From: Schaalia vaccimaxillae DSM 15804
GTDB lineage: Bacteria > Actinomycetota > Actinomycetes > Actinomycetales > Actinomycetaceae
NCBI RefSeq assembly: GCF_000420425.1
Contig: NZ_ATUX01000011.1
Span: 1 to 64,000, forward strand
DNA: 64,000 nucleotides
Direction of reading: 5' to 3'
Shown: positions 7,403 through 16,405 of the stretch, piece by piece
Layout of the letters: each line of letters opens with the position of its first letter
How positions within the stretch are numbered: position 1 is the first letter of the stretch
Translations under genes and position numbers: made by a program
The notes under the pieces: model-generated
The model's database searches: none
Told to the model about the DNA's origin: nothing
Seen by the model: only the letters and a program-made list of their open reading frames with translations

Positions 7403-9724
7403 ATGAACACCTGGAATAACCCCGACCTGCCCATTGATGAACGGGTCGACGCACTTATGGCTCGTATGAGCCTCGACGACAAGATCCACCAACTTGGCTC
7501 GTACTGGGCGCGCGATGAGGGCGAGGCCGTCCCCGCTCCCGAGCCCACCGACTCTGGGCACGAGGTTGCGCCCATGGAGAATGCTTTCAAAACGGATTCC
7601 CTCTCATGGGATGAGGCTGCTGGTGGTGGGCTGGGACACCTGACTCGTATTTGGGGCACGGATCCCCTCGAAGTTGCCGAGGGCGCAGAGAAGATGATCG
7701 CCACCCAGAAGGACGTCATGGCGCGCAACGCCTTCGGTATCCCCGCCATCGCCCACGAGGAGTGTTTGACTGGCTTCACCGCCTACCGAGCCACTGTGTA
7801 CCCCGCCGCCATTGCTTGGGGCGCCACGTGGAATCCGGAACTGATCGGACAGATGGCCACCAACATCGGCGAGGACATGCGGGCTGTTGGCGTCCATCAG
7901 GGCCTGTCGCCCCTGCTCGACGTCGTGCGTGACTACCGGTGGGGTCGTGTCGAGGAGACCTGCGGCGAGGACCCGTATCTGGTCGGCTCGATCGGCACCG
8001 CTTATGTCAAGGGCCTGCAGGGTGCCGGGGTCATGGCCACCCTCAAGCACTTCGTCGGCTACCCGGCGTCGCGCGGCGGCCGCAACCATGCGCCCGTGTC
8101 TATGGGTCCTCGCGAACTTGAGGACGTCATGCTGCCGCCCTTCGAGATGGCAGTGCGCGAGGGTGGCGTCGACTCAGTGATGAACTCCTACTCCGACATT
8201 GACGGGATGCCCGCAGCGGCTTCCTACCACCTGCTGACTGAGGTGCTGCGTGAACGCTGGGGCTTCGACGGCGCTGTTGTCTCCGACTACTGGTCGGTGC
8301 GCTTCCTAGAGAAGATGCACCGTGTTGCCGCTGATCCGGCTGCCGCTGGCGCCCTGGCACTGCGTGCGGGCCTGGACGTCGAACTGCCCGAAACCACGTG
8401 CTACCACTACCTTGCCCAGGCCGTCGAGCGCGGCCTGGTGACCACCGAGCACATCGATACGGCCGTGCGCCGCGTCCTCGTGCAGAAGGCGCGCCTCGGC
8501 CTGCTGGACGAGGGGTGGGAGCCCACCGTCGACGCCGAGCGCGACCTTGACTCTCCGTCTAACCGGCAGATCGCCGCTCAGATGGCCTGCGAGTCTGTGG
8601 TCCTGCTGAAGAACGACGGCGCCCTGCCCCTGGCGCCCTCCGCGCGCGTCGCAGTCGTGGGCCCAGTGTGGTCCGACGTGCGCTCCTTCATGGGCTGCTA
8701 CGCCTTCCCCAACCACGTGCTCTCCCGCTTCGAGGACCGGGGCACTGGCCTGCCCATTAAGGACCTGGCCGAGGCTCTGCGCGGGATCACGGCCGATCCC
8801 GTGTTCTGCCCGGGCACAGGTTTCATGGACGGCACCGACGAGGACCTGGCCGAGGCTGTTGAAGCTGCCCGCAACGCCGATCTGGCCCTGGTGACCATCG
8901 GCGATATCGCCGGCATGTTCGGCGGCGGCACCTCCGGTGAGGGCTGTGACGTCGCCGACCTGGGCCTGCCGGGCCGCCAGGGTGAGCTGCTTGACGCTGT
9001 CCTGGCCACAGGCACGCCCACCGTCGTCCTGCTTGTCACCGGTCGCCCCTATGCGATGGGCGAGTACGCGGACCGCTGCGCCGCCATTGTCCAGGCGTTC
9101 ATGCCGGGCGTCGAGGGTGCCGACGCAATCGCGCAGGTGCTGTCCGGTGAGGTCAACCCGTCGGGCAGACTGCCCATCGCCATCCCGAACACGCGTGGTG
9201 GACAGCCTGGCACTTACCTTGCGCCGCCGTTGGGCTGGGAGTCCGAGGGTATCTCGAACATCGATCCTAGGCCGCTGTTCCCCTTTGGCCACGGCCTGTC
9301 CTACACGACCGTTGAATACTCCGACTCCGAAGTGTCCACTAAATCCATGCCACTGGATGGCCGTGTGACCTACCGCGTCACCGTCACCAACACGGGGGAT
9401 CGTGCGGTTGACGAGGTGGTCCAGTTGTACGCCGCCGACCCGTGGGCTGAGGTGGTGCGCCCCCTCAAGCAGCTCATTGGTTTCGTCAAGATCCGCTTGG
9501 AAGCCGGACAGTCCAAGCGGGTGAGCTTCGACGTGCACGCCGACCGCTTCTCCTTCACGGGCGCGGACATGCGTCGTATCGTCGAGGGCGGTTCGATCGA
9601 GCTGTCCGCCGGACGTTCTTCTGAGGACCGCGTGGAGCCGCTGACGGTGACGCTGGACGAGGGGCGCCGGATCGTGGACGAGGGCCGCGTCCTCGTGACC
9701 CCGGTGACCGTCGAGTCCATCTGA
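7403..9724 (+). CDS. GH3 beta-glycosidase, probable beta-xylosidase
   Basis: A 773-residue cytoplasmic GH3 enzyme with the order N-terminal TIM barrel, C-terminal alpha/beta sandwich and FnIII-like domain. The KHF substrate motif (TLKHFVGYPAS) is present, and the nucleophile Asp about 295 lies in VVSDYW. The FnIII-like tail (YRVTVTNTGDRAVDEVVQLY) is complete. CGGAGA sits 5 bases before the ATG at 7403; ATG 7400 is also possible. There is no signal peptide. With GH43 and the xylanase downstream it probably releases xylose from xylo-oligosaccharide ends; beta-glucosidase activity is the main alternative. Confidence 0.88.
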   Translation: MNTWNNPDLPIDERVDALMARMSLDDKIHQLGSYWARDEGEAVPAPEPTDSGHEVAPMENAFKTDSLSWDEAAGGGLGHLTRIWGTDPLEVAEGAEKMIATQKDVMARNAFGIPAIAHEECLTGFTAYRATVYPAAIAWGATWNPELIGQMATNIGEDMRAVGVHQGLSPLLDVVRDYRWGRVEETCGEDPYLVGSIGTAYVKGLQGAGVMATLKHFVGYPASRGGRNHAPVSMGPRELEDVMLPPFEMAVREGGVDSVMNSYSDIDGMPAAASYHLLTEVLRERWGFDGAVVSDYWSVRFLEKMHRVAADPAAAGALALRAGLDVELPETTCYHYLAQAVERGLVTTEHIDTAVRRVLVQKARLGLLDEGWEPTVDAERDLDSPSNRQIAAQMACESVVLLKNDGALPLAPSARVAVVGPVWSDVRSFMGCYAFPNHVLSRFEDRGTGLPIKDLAEALRGITADPVFCPGTGFMDGTDEDLAEAVEAARNADLALVTIGDIAGMFGGGTSGEGCDVADLGLPGRQGELLDAVLATGTPTVVLLVTGRPYAMGEYADRCAAIVQAFMPGVEGADAIAQVLSGEVNPSGRLPIAIPNTRGGQPGTYLAPPLGWESEGISNIDPRPLFPFGHGLSYTTVEYSDSEVSTKSMPLDGRVTYRVTVTNTGDRAVDEVVQLYAADPWAEVVRPLKQLIGFVKIRLEAGQSKRVSFDVHADRFSFTGADMRRIVEGGSIELSAGRSSEDRVEPLTVTLDEGRRIVDEGRVLVTPVTVESI

Positions 9725-9734
9725 ATCCCCCCCC

Positions 9735-9764
9735 GCGGGGCCGAGGCGATGAGCCCGGCCCCGC
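9735..9764 (+). terminator. GC-rich stem-loop between GH3 and esterase genes
   Basis: GCGGGGCCG (9735-9743) pairs perfectly with CGGCCCCGC (9756-9764) around a 12-base loop. No T-run follows, so it may be a processing or stabilising hairpin rather than a true terminator inside the operon. Confidence 0.45.
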
Positions 9765-9846
9765 ATCTAGGGCGGTAGACCGAGCCGCGCCCCGAATGGG
9801 GGGCGACCGATGCCGTGAATCCACTGAGCATGACGAGGAGGTCATG

Positions 9847-10881
9847 ATGCCTAGATTCGACATGAGTCCCGAAGAACTGCGTGGCTACGCGCCTCACATT
9901 GCCGCTCCCGAGGACTTCGACTCTTTCTGGGAGCAGACCCTGGCCGATAACCCCTTTGACCCGTCCGGCGTGCGCGTCGAGAAGGCCGCGACGCCCTTGC
10001 GCACCCTTGACGTCTACGACGTCACCTTCCCGGGTTACGGCGGCCACCCGATCCGCGCCTGGCTGACGATCCCCGCGGGCTCCTCGGGCCCCCTGCCGAC
10101 CATCGTCCAATTCAACGGCTACGGCGGTGGGCGCGGCCTGCCCGTCGACCACCTGGACTGGGCGAGCGCCGGATACGCCCACCTCTTCATGGACACGCGC
10201 GGCCAGGGCGGCACCTGGGGCAACGGCGGCTCCACGGGCGACCCGGGTGCTTCGGGCAGTGCCGACCAGGGATTCATGACCCGCGGTATCGAGGACCCTC
10301 GCGACCACTACTACCGGCGCCTGTACGTCGACGCCCACCACTGCGTGGAGGCGGCCGCCTCGTTGGACGTCGTCGACGAAGCGCGGATCGGAGTCCAGGG
10401 GATCAGCCAGGGCGGGGCCTTGACCATTGCCGCGGCGGCGCTCAACCCCCGCGTGGCCGCGGCCATGCCGGACGTCCCCTTCATGTGCCACATCGACCGG
10501 GCGGTGACGATCTCCGCGGCCACACCCTACGAGGAGGTTGTGCGCTACCTGCACGTCTTCCGTGACCGCGAGGAGCTGGTGCTGGGCACCCTGTCCTACT
10601 TCGACTGCGCCCTGCTGGCCCGCCGCGCCTGCGCTCCCGCACTCTTCTCCACGGCGCTGCTGGACACGACGTGTCCGCCGTCCACCGTGTTCGCCGCCCG
10701 CAACGCGTGGGGCGCCAACGCCCCGGAGGTGGGTGCATGTGCGCGCCCGAGCGCCGATATCGAGGTCTACCCGTACAACGAGCACGAGGGCGGCGAGGCC
10801 TACCAGTGGCTGCGCCAGATCGCCTGGCTCGACGCCCTGGGCCTGGGGGCCGACGCGCCGACCGCGGGGGGAGCCCGATGA
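9847..10881 (+). CDS. axe1: Acetyl-xylan esterase (AXE1 / cephalosporin-C deacetylase family)
   Basis: A 344-residue alpha/beta hydrolase of the AXE1 family. The nucleophile Ser187 lies in GISQGG, Asp273 in LLDTTCPP and His313 in NEHEGGE, making a complete triad. It removes O-acetyl groups from xylose residues so the xylosidases can proceed. No signal peptide, so it acts on imported acetylated oligosaccharides. AGGAGG at 9836-9841 favours the ATG at 9847 over 9844. The stop overlaps the next start (ATGA), so it is co-translated with the Gfo/Idh/MocA-like gene. From here to 13.2 kb the GC content is visibly higher than in the flanking genes. Confidence 0.92.
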   Translation: MPRFDMSPEELRGYAPHIAAPEDFDSFWEQTLADNPFDPSGVRVEKAATPLRTLDVYDVTFPGYGGHPIRAWLTIPAGSSGPLPTIVQFNGYGGGRGLPVDHLDWASAGYAHLFMDTRGQGGTWGNGGSTGDPGASGSADQGFMTRGIEDPRDHYYRRLYVDAHHCVEAAASLDVVDEARIGVQGISQGGALTIAAAALNPRVAAAMPDVPFMCHIDRAVTISAATPYEEVVRYLHVFRDREELVLGTLSYFDCALLARRACAPALFSTALLDTTCPPSTVFAARNAWGANAPEVGACARPSADIEVYPYNEHEGGEAYQWLRQIAWLDALGLGADAPTAGGAR

Positions 10882-11951
10882 CCGGACCCGTGCGCTTCGC
10901 GATCATCGGAGCCGGCTGGCGCTCCGAGTTTTTCTTGCGCCTGGCCGCCGCCGCGCCCGACCGCCTCGAATGTGTTGGCGTGGTGGCCCGCCGCCCCCAG
11001 GTCGCCCAGCGACTGCGCACCGCGTGGGGCGCGCGTATCCTCGACGGCATCGACGAGGCCGTCGCCGCCCGCCCAGACTTCATCATCGCCGCCGTCTCCT
11101 GGGACTCGATGCCCGGCGTCGTCGCCGACCTGGCGGACCGGGGAGTGCGCGTCCTGGCCGAGACCCCGCCCGCCCCCGACGCCGACGGCCTTCGGGCCCT
11201 GTGGCAGCGGGTGGGGGACACCGGCCTCGTCCAGGTGGCCGAGCAGTACCTGCTGATGCCCGGGCACGCCGCGCGCAAGGCCGTCGTCGACTCCGGAGCG
11301 ATCGGCCCCGCATCATTCGCCGAGGTCGCCTCCACGCACATGTACCACGCGGTTTCCCTCATGCGCGGCCTGCTCGGCGCCGGCTTCGGTCCCGTGCGCG
11401 TGCGCGGCGACAGGCTGACCACGGACTTCCTCGACCCCCTCGGATTCGACGGATGGCGGCCCGACCCGAGGCCGCGCCCCACCGCCACCACCATCGGCAT
11501 CCTCGACTTCGGGGACGGGCGCGCCGGCCTCTACCAATTCGTCGACAACCAGTGGTGGAACCCCCTGCTGTCGCGCCGCATCCTCGTGCGCGGCACCCGC
11601 GGGGAGATCGTCGACAACACGGTCACCCGCATGACCGACGATGGGGTCGTTACCTCCGAGCTGTCCTACCGGCGCACCGGCATCGACATGAACCTTGAGG
11701 GCAACGAGCTGGTGTCCATCGCTTGGGAGGGCCGCGTCGTCTACCGCAACCGGTGGATCGGCACGCGTCTGTCTGAGGATGACCTGGCCGTCGCCGACTT
11801 CCTCGAAGCGGCGGGCGCATGGGCGCGCGACGAGGCGCCCGGCCCCTACCCGCTGGCCGACGCCTGCCAGGACCACCTGGTGGCCCTCGCCGTGGAGGAG
11901 GCGGCGGCGACCGGCGCCGAGATCATCACCGAACGCGAGGCCTGGGCCTGA
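10878..11951 (+). CDS. Gfo/Idh/MocA-family oxidoreductase-like protein
   Basis: A 357-residue protein with an N-terminal Rossmann domain (FAIIGAGWRSEFF, the GxGxxG dinucleotide site) and a C-terminal alpha/beta domain of the Gfo/Idh/MocA fold. In the usual EKP motif the cofactor-proximal lysine is replaced: the sequence reads VLAETPPAP. A histidine is retained in THMYHAVSLM. The changed motif means it may be a non-canonical dehydrogenase, a non-redox lyase/epimerase-like member, or a sensor. Its ATG overlaps the esterase stop, and the GH10 gene follows within 25 bases, so its substrate is probably a xylan-derived sugar. Not resolved further. Confidence 0.8.
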   Translation: MTGPVRFAIIGAGWRSEFFLRLAAAAPDRLECVGVVARRPQVAQRLRTAWGARILDGIDEAVAARPDFIIAAVSWDSMPGVVADLADRGVRVLAETPPAPDADGLRALWQRVGDTGLVQVAEQYLLMPGHAARKAVVDSGAIGPASFAEVASTHMYHAVSLMRGLLGAGFGPVRVRGDRLTTDFLDPLGFDGWRPDPRPRPTATTIGILDFGDGRAGLYQFVDNQWWNPLLSRRILVRGTRGEIVDNTVTRMTDDGVVTSELSYRRTGIDMNLEGNELVSIAWEGRVVYRNRWIGTRLSEDDLAVADFLEAAGAWARDEAPGPYPLADACQDHLVALAVEEAAATGAEIITEREAWA

Positions 11952-11974
11952 CCCGGCGGGAAGAGGAGCATCTG

Positions 11975-13261
11975 ATGCAGACCGTTTCACTGGAATGGAA
12001 GACCGCCTGTGCCCACCGCGACGCGGCCGCCACCGTGCAGATCACCGATCACGACGGGCTCCCCCTGGCCGACCGGGACGTCATCATCGAGCAGAAGAGC
12101 CACGCCTTCGGATTCGGCAACATCGGTTTCGACTTCATCGGCCTGGCCAATGACGAGGCCGACGCCGACACCCCCGTCTTCGGCGGGGCCTCGCCGCAGG
12201 TGGCTGCCGACCTGGTGGACCGTTTCTTCGACGTGTTCAACATGGCGACCCTGCCCTTCTACTGGGCGGGCTTCGAGCCCGAACGCGGCCGCCCGGACAC
12301 CGCCCGGTTCCTGCGTGCCGCCCGGTGGATCCGTGACTACGGCGCCACCCCGAAGGGTCACCCGCTGGCCTGGCACACTCTGGCTCCCGAGTGGCTGCTC
12401 GACCTGTCGGTGGATGAGATTGAGGCGGCGGTGCGCTCGCGGATCACGCGCGAGGTCACCGATTTCTCCGGGGTCGTCGACCTGTGGGATGCGATCAACG
12501 AGGTCGTCATCATGCCGGTCTTCGACAAGTACGACAACGGCTTGACCCGGCTGTGCCAGGCGCGCGGCCGCGTGGAGACCGTGCGCCTGGCCGTGCAGAC
12601 CGCCCGCGAGGCCAACCCCGGCGTGCAGCTGCTGCTCAACGACTTCAACATGTCGCCGGCGTACGAGCGGCTGATCGAGGAGTGCCTGGACGCGGGCATC
12701 GAGTTCGACGCCCTGGGCCTGCAGAGTCACATGCATCAGGGCTATTGGGGTGAGGAGAAGACCCTGGAGGTCCTCGAGCGCTTCGCCCGCTTCGGCCTGC
12801 CCCTGCACATGACGGAGACGACGCTGTTGTCGGGCGACCTCATGCCCGCCCACATCGAGGACCTCAACGACTACCAGGTGGAGTCGTGGCCGTCGACGCC
12901 CGAGGGCCTGGCCCGCCAGGCGGACGAGGTGGAGCGCCACTACCGCACGCTCGTGGGGCATCCCGCGGTTGACGCGGTGACCTATTGGGGATTCACGGAT
13001 GCGGGCGCGTGGTTGGGCGCTCCGGTGGGGCTGGTCGATGCGGCCGGCGAGCCCAAGCCGTCCTTCGACGCGCTGCGCCGCCTGGTCAAGGGGGAGTGGT
13101 GGGTGCCGCCGACTCGGGTGCGCACCGACGGGCACGGGTGCGTGCGGGTGTCGGGTTTCGCCGGGCAGTACGAGGCGCGGGGCGCGGATCGTGCTGATGG
13201 TGATGGTGTGGTCTTCGCATTGGATGGGACTGGCGAGGACGTACGCGTTGTTGTCGAGTGA
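11975..13261 (+). CDS. Cytoplasmic GH10 endo-beta-1,4-xylanase
   Basis: A 428-residue family 10 glycoside hydrolase. The acid/base Glu176 is in DLWDAINEVV and the nucleophile Glu281 in LHMTETTLL. A beta-rich N-terminal stretch (about 1-45) leads into the barrel, and about 50 extra residues follow it. No signal peptide or anchor is present, so it is intracellular and likely trims imported decorated xylo-oligosaccharides. GAGGAG at 11963-11968 supports the ATG at 11975; a longer reading would overlap the Gfo/Idh/MocA gene by 130 bases. It is the last gene of the operon that starts at 2764. Confidence 0.92.
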   Translation: MQTVSLEWKTACAHRDAAATVQITDHDGLPLADRDVIIEQKSHAFGFGNIGFDFIGLANDEADADTPVFGGASPQVAADLVDRFFDVFNMATLPFYWAGFEPERGRPDTARFLRAARWIRDYGATPKGHPLAWHTLAPEWLLDLSVDEIEAAVRSRITREVTDFSGVVDLWDAINEVVIMPVFDKYDNGLTRLCQARGRVETVRLAVQTAREANPGVQLLLNDFNMSPAYERLIEECLDAGIEFDALGLQSHMHQGYWGEEKTLEVLERFARFGLPLHMTETTLLSGDLMPAHIEDLNDYQVESWPSTPEGLARQADEVERHYRTLVGHPAVDAVTYWGFTDAGAWLGAPVGLVDAAGEPKPSFDALRRLVKGEWWVPPTRVRTDGHGCVRVSGFAGQYEARGADRADGDGVVFALDGTGEDVRVVVE

Positions 13262-13309
13262 TGGTGATGAAGGATGATCACGAGTCGAGGATCTTGAAGG
13301 TATCGGCAA

Positions 13310-13372
13310 AAAGTAGCAGCATTTAGGCGAGATAGCCTGGATTTGTTGTCCAAGCAAGCTTAGTGCTACTTT
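13310..13372. other. Inverted repeat in the convergent GH10/ROK intergenic region
   Basis: AAAGTAGCA (13310-13318) pairs with TGCTACTTT (13364-13372) around a 45-base interior. It is placed where both convergent genes need termination and could act for both. The rest of 13262-13524 shows nothing else I can support. Confidence 0.4.
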
Positions 13373-13524
13373 GATGATTCAGTGCTTCGTTGTGCGGGTC
13401 AAAAGATGTTTTTGTCGTTGTGGTTGTAAGCGATTCTCGATGAGTTCAAGAGAGCCCATGTCTTAAGGAAGTGACACGCATGAGACGGTGTGGGTGTGGT
13501 CGTTTCGACGGGCTGAATACGCTC

Positions 13525-14799
13525 TCAGTCCGCTTCCACGTCCATCCACCTCAGTGGATCGTCGACGAGTTGTTGGAGGACCCGGTGGGCGGCGCCGGTT
13601 ACCGGCAGTGTTGAAGAGTCCGATAGGGTCTGTATCTGCGGGTTCGACCAGCTTGAATGCAGGACACGTGTCCTGATTTCTGCTGTTGCTGGCTCAATGA
13701 GTGCTTCGGATAACTGGGCAACATGCCCACCCAGCAAAACCAAGTGGATATCGACGGAGTTAATGACTGCTGATAGTGCTCTGCCCAGTGCGGTTCCGGC
13801 CTCGGTGAGGGCCCTTTGCGCAGTGATCGAACCGTTATGTGCAGCGTCGAGGATCTGCTGGGGCGGTACTTGCGGGCCGAGGCCAGATCGTCTACCCAGG
13901 GCGCGCGTGCCGAGGAAGGTTTCGAGACATCCTGTAGCTCCGCATGAGCAGGTGGGACCGAGGGGGTCGACGCAAATATGCCCGATTTCGCCAGACCATC
14001 CGGCGGCGCCAATAAGAGGTTGGTGATTGACGAAGATTCCCGCACCGACGCCGACATCTCCGGAAACGTAGATGAAAGTGCCTGGTCCGGAAGGGACTCC
14101 GGGTTTAGGGGTGGCGACAGCAGACCCTGCTAGGTCGGCTTCGTTAGCAACCACTTGTGGGTTGAGATCAGCAATAGGTTCGAGCAGTTCGGATAGAGGG
14201 AGATCGCGCCAGCCAAGGTTGGGTGCGAGGGCAAGAGAGTCTTCAGAGACGAGGCCTGGCAAGCTGATGCCTGAACCCAGGAAGATGGCGTTCTCGGGTA
14301 GGTGAGTTTCCAGGAGTTCGCGACCCATGTTACCCAGGCGTTCAACCGTCGCATGGGGGTCGCTTCCTGCAAGATCGTCGTTGATCTGTGCTACAGCCAA
14401 GACATTTCCTGTCAGATCGACGGCTATCGCACTGAGTGAACCGACTTTGATATCTAGGCCGAGGGCAACTGCCTTTCCGGGGGCCGGAATCAGCCGGTTA
14501 GCGGGCCTGCCTCTTCCTGTTGCAGCAACGGGTTCGATCTCGAGGACGAACCCGCAGTCGATGAGTTCGTCGACGAGGCGCGAGATTGTTGCACGAGTAA
14601 TGCCAGTGTTGGAGGAGATTGCAGCGCGCGTGATATCTCCGGCCTCGGTGAGAACTTGGCGTAGAACCACGGATAGGTTCATTTGGCGTAGGCTTTCGGC
14701 GCGCACGCCAACATTGTCGCCCGAGGCTGAGCGTGACGGGTAGCTGCCGTTGCATTGATTCCTCACGGGCGATGGATGTCGACGACTATTTTTCTGCAT
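13525..14799 (-). CDS. xylR: ROK-family transcriptional repressor, XylR-like
   Basis: A 424-residue ROK regulator. An N-terminal winged HTH (ITRAAISSNTGITRATISRL) is followed by a sugar-kinase-like domain with the ROK zinc cluster in PTCSCGATGCLETF. It is divergent from xylA with an 80-bp gap containing an inverted repeat next to the xylA ribosome site, so it is the likely xylose-responsive repressor. No ribosome site stands before the ATG at 14799, and the first about 30 residues look unstructured; a start nearer the RAESLRQMN motif (for example GTG at 14706) is possible. Assignment to xylose rests on position and family, not on a specific residue. Confidence 0.87.
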   Translation of the reverse strand: MQKNSRRHPSPVRNQCNGSYPSRSASGDNVGVRAESLRQMNLSVVLRQVLTEAGDITRAAISSNTGITRATISRLVDELIDCGFVLEIEPVAATGRGRPANRLIPAPGKAVALGLDIKVGSLSAIAVDLTGNVLAVAQINDDLAGSDPHATVERLGNMGRELLETHLPENAIFLGSGISLPGLVSEDSLALAPNLGWRDLPLSELLEPIADLNPQVVANEADLAGSAVATPKPGVPSGPGTFIYVSGDVGVGAGIFVNHQPLIGAAGWSGEIGHICVDPLGPTCSCGATGCLETFLGTRALGRRSGLGPQVPPQQILDAAHNGSITAQRALTEAGTALGRALSAVINSVDIHLVLLGGHVAQLSEALIEPATAEIRTRVLHSSWSNPQIQTLSDSSTLPVTGAAHRVLQQLVDDPLRWMDVEAD

Positions 14800-14802
14800 G
14801 GG

Positions 14803-14860
14803 TTGACTATATCGTTAAACCCCTGTAAGTTTTATAGCAAAACAAATTGCCAGATTTGTT
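14803..14860 (+). promoter_or_regulatory. xylA promoter region and operator-like inverted repeat
   Basis: TTGACT (14803-14808) and TAAGTT (14826-14831) are 17 bp apart and may be the promoter. Downstream, AACAAAT (14841-14847) and ATTTGTT (14854-14860) form a 7-bp inverted repeat with a 6-bp centre, ending 21 bp before xylA. This resembles the AT-rich dyads bound by ROK-type XylR proteins. Confidence 0.55.
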
Positions 14861-14881
14861 CGTTCAACGAGGAGAGACAAC

Positions 14882-16228
14882 ATGGCAGACCTTTGGAACG
14901 TCGACAAGATCGAATATGTCGGCACCGATTCACTCGAGCAGGGCCTCGGCTTCCGCTACTACGACGCTGACCGGGTCGTTGCTGGCAAGAAGATGAAGGA
15001 CTGGCTGCGTTTTGGTGTTGCTTATTGGCACACCTTCCAGGCTCGCCTTGTTGACCCCTTTGGCGACGGCACGGCTGTTCGTCCCTTCGATCGTTACACC
15101 GATCCGATGGATCTGGCTCTAGCCAAGGTTGAGTACGCTTTCGAATTCTTTGAGAAGCTGGGTGTCGAGTACTTCTGCTTCCACGACCGTGATATTGCCC
15201 CCGAGGGCGACACCCTGCGTGAGACCAACGCCAATCTGGACAAGGTCGTTGAGCGCATTGAAGAGTTCCAGAAGACCTCCAACGCGAAGCTTCTATGGAA
15301 CACGTCCTCGCTGTTCACTAACCCCCGTTTCGTTTCCGGTGCCGCCACTTCGCCATTCGCCGACATCTTTGCTTACGCGGGCGGTCAGGTGAAGCACTCG
15401 CTGGAGATCGCTAAGCGTCTGGGAGCTGAAAACTACGTATTCTGGGGTGGCCGCGAAGGTTACGAGAACCTGTGGAACACAGATCTTAAGCGCGAGCAGG
15501 ATCATATCGCCCGCTTCTTCCACATGGCATGTGATTACGCCGAAGAAATCGGCTTGGACGCTCAGTTCATGCTTGAGCCCAAGCCGAAGGAGCCCACAAG
15601 CCACCAGTACGACTTCGACGCTGCCACCACGATCGCCTTCCTACAGACCTACGATCTGGCTGATAAGTTCAAGCTCAACCTGGAAGGCAACCACGCCAAC
15701 CTAGCTGGCCACACTTACCAACATGAGATCCGTGTTGCTCGCGAGGCAGGCATGCTTGGTTCGCTCGATGCCAACCAGGGTGACAAGCTTATCGGTTGGG
15801 ACATTGACGAGTTCCCGTCGGATCTGTACGAGACCACCGCGGTCATGTGGGAGGTTCTGGCAGAAGGACAGATCGGCCCCCATGGCGGCCTAAACTTCGA
15901 CGCTAAGCCGCGTCGCACCTCCTTCACGGAAGAGGACCTGTTCCGCGCCCACATCGTTGGTATGGACTCCTACGCTGCCGGTCTGCTGGTAGCCGCTCGT
16001 CTCCACGAAGAGGGTTACATCAACAACCTTGTTGCCGAGCGTTACAGTTCCTTCGACTCGGGTATCGGCGCAACAGTCGAGGATGGCACCGCCACTCTTG
16101 CCTCCCTTGAAGAGTACGCTCTGGACAAGACCCAGCAAGAGCTGTGGGATGCGACCAAGTCCGACCACCTCGAGTCTGTCAAGGCCACGCTCAATAACTA
16201 CATCGTCGATACCCTGGCCAAGGCCTGA
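14882..16228 (+). CDS. xylA: Xylose isomerase
   Basis: A 448-residue class II xylose isomerase that interconverts D-xylose and D-xylulose in the cytoplasm. Family signatures are intact: [12 protein letters not shown] with the catalytic His, the metal-binding [17 protein letters not shown], and GSLDANQGD with further metal ligands. Length and N-terminus are normal for class II enzymes. A strong AGGAGAGA precedes the ATG. It is divergent from the ROK regulator and followed by xylB, so it feeds the xylose released by the neighbouring hydrolases into the pentose phosphate pathway. Confidence 0.98.
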   Translation: MADLWNVDKIEYVGTDSLEQGLGFRYYDADRVVAGKKMKDWLRFGVAYWHTFQARLVDPFGDGTAVRPFDRYTDPMDLALAKVEYAFEFFEKLGVEYFCFHDRDIAPEGDTLRETNANLDKVVERIEEFQKTSNAKLLWNTSSLFTNPRFVSGAATSPFADIFAYAGGQVKHSLEIAKRLGAENYVFWGGREGYENLWNTDLKREQDHIARFFHMACDYAEEIGLDAQFMLEPKPKEPTSHQYDFDAATTIAFLQTYDLADKFKLNLEGNHANLAGHTYQHEIRVAREAGMLGSLDANQGDKLIGWDIDEFPSDLYETTAVMWEVLAEGQIGPHGGLNFDAKPRRTSFTEEDLFRAHIVGMDSYAAGLLVAARLHEEGYINNLVAERYSSFDSGIGATVEDGTATLASLEEYALDKTQQELWDATKSDHLESVKATLNNYIVDTLAKA

Positions 16229-16306
16229 AAGATTGACGTGAGTCGCCCTCATACCGAGAGGTCTGAGGAAGATCAATGCTTGACCAGCTGACCTGATCAG
16301 CTTGAT

Positions 16307-16344
16307 GAACCGGGCCAGGAACACGCGTGTCCCTGGCCCGGTTC
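16307..16344 (+). terminator. Strong stem-loop between xylA and xylB
   Basis: GAACCGGGCCAGG (16307-16319) pairs perfectly with CCTGGCCCGGTTC (16332-16344) around a 12-base loop. A short T-containing stretch follows (TCACAATCTTT). It may attenuate read-through from xylA to xylB or protect the xylA 3' end. Confidence 0.6.
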
Positions 16345-16405
16345 TCACAATCTTTAATTAATTAAGACCCCACGAAACCTCAAAGAAGAAGTTCCGGAGC
16401 TGACC

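Noticed and set aside
8306-10785. Two long minus-strand frames (486 and 471 codons) opposite GH3 and the esterase
   Set aside because: His/Arg/Gly-rich antisense translations typical of high-GC coding DNA; the sense genes carry catalytic motifs.
10538-11698. A 386-codon plus-strand frame overlapping the esterase and the Gfo/Idh/MocA-like gene
   Set aside because: Pro/Arg-rich translation out of frame with two genes that have intact motifs and ATGA coupling.
11987-13357. A 456-codon minus-strand frame opposite the cytoplasmic GH10
   Set aside because: Antisense shadow; the GH10 has both catalytic glutamates and a ribosome site.
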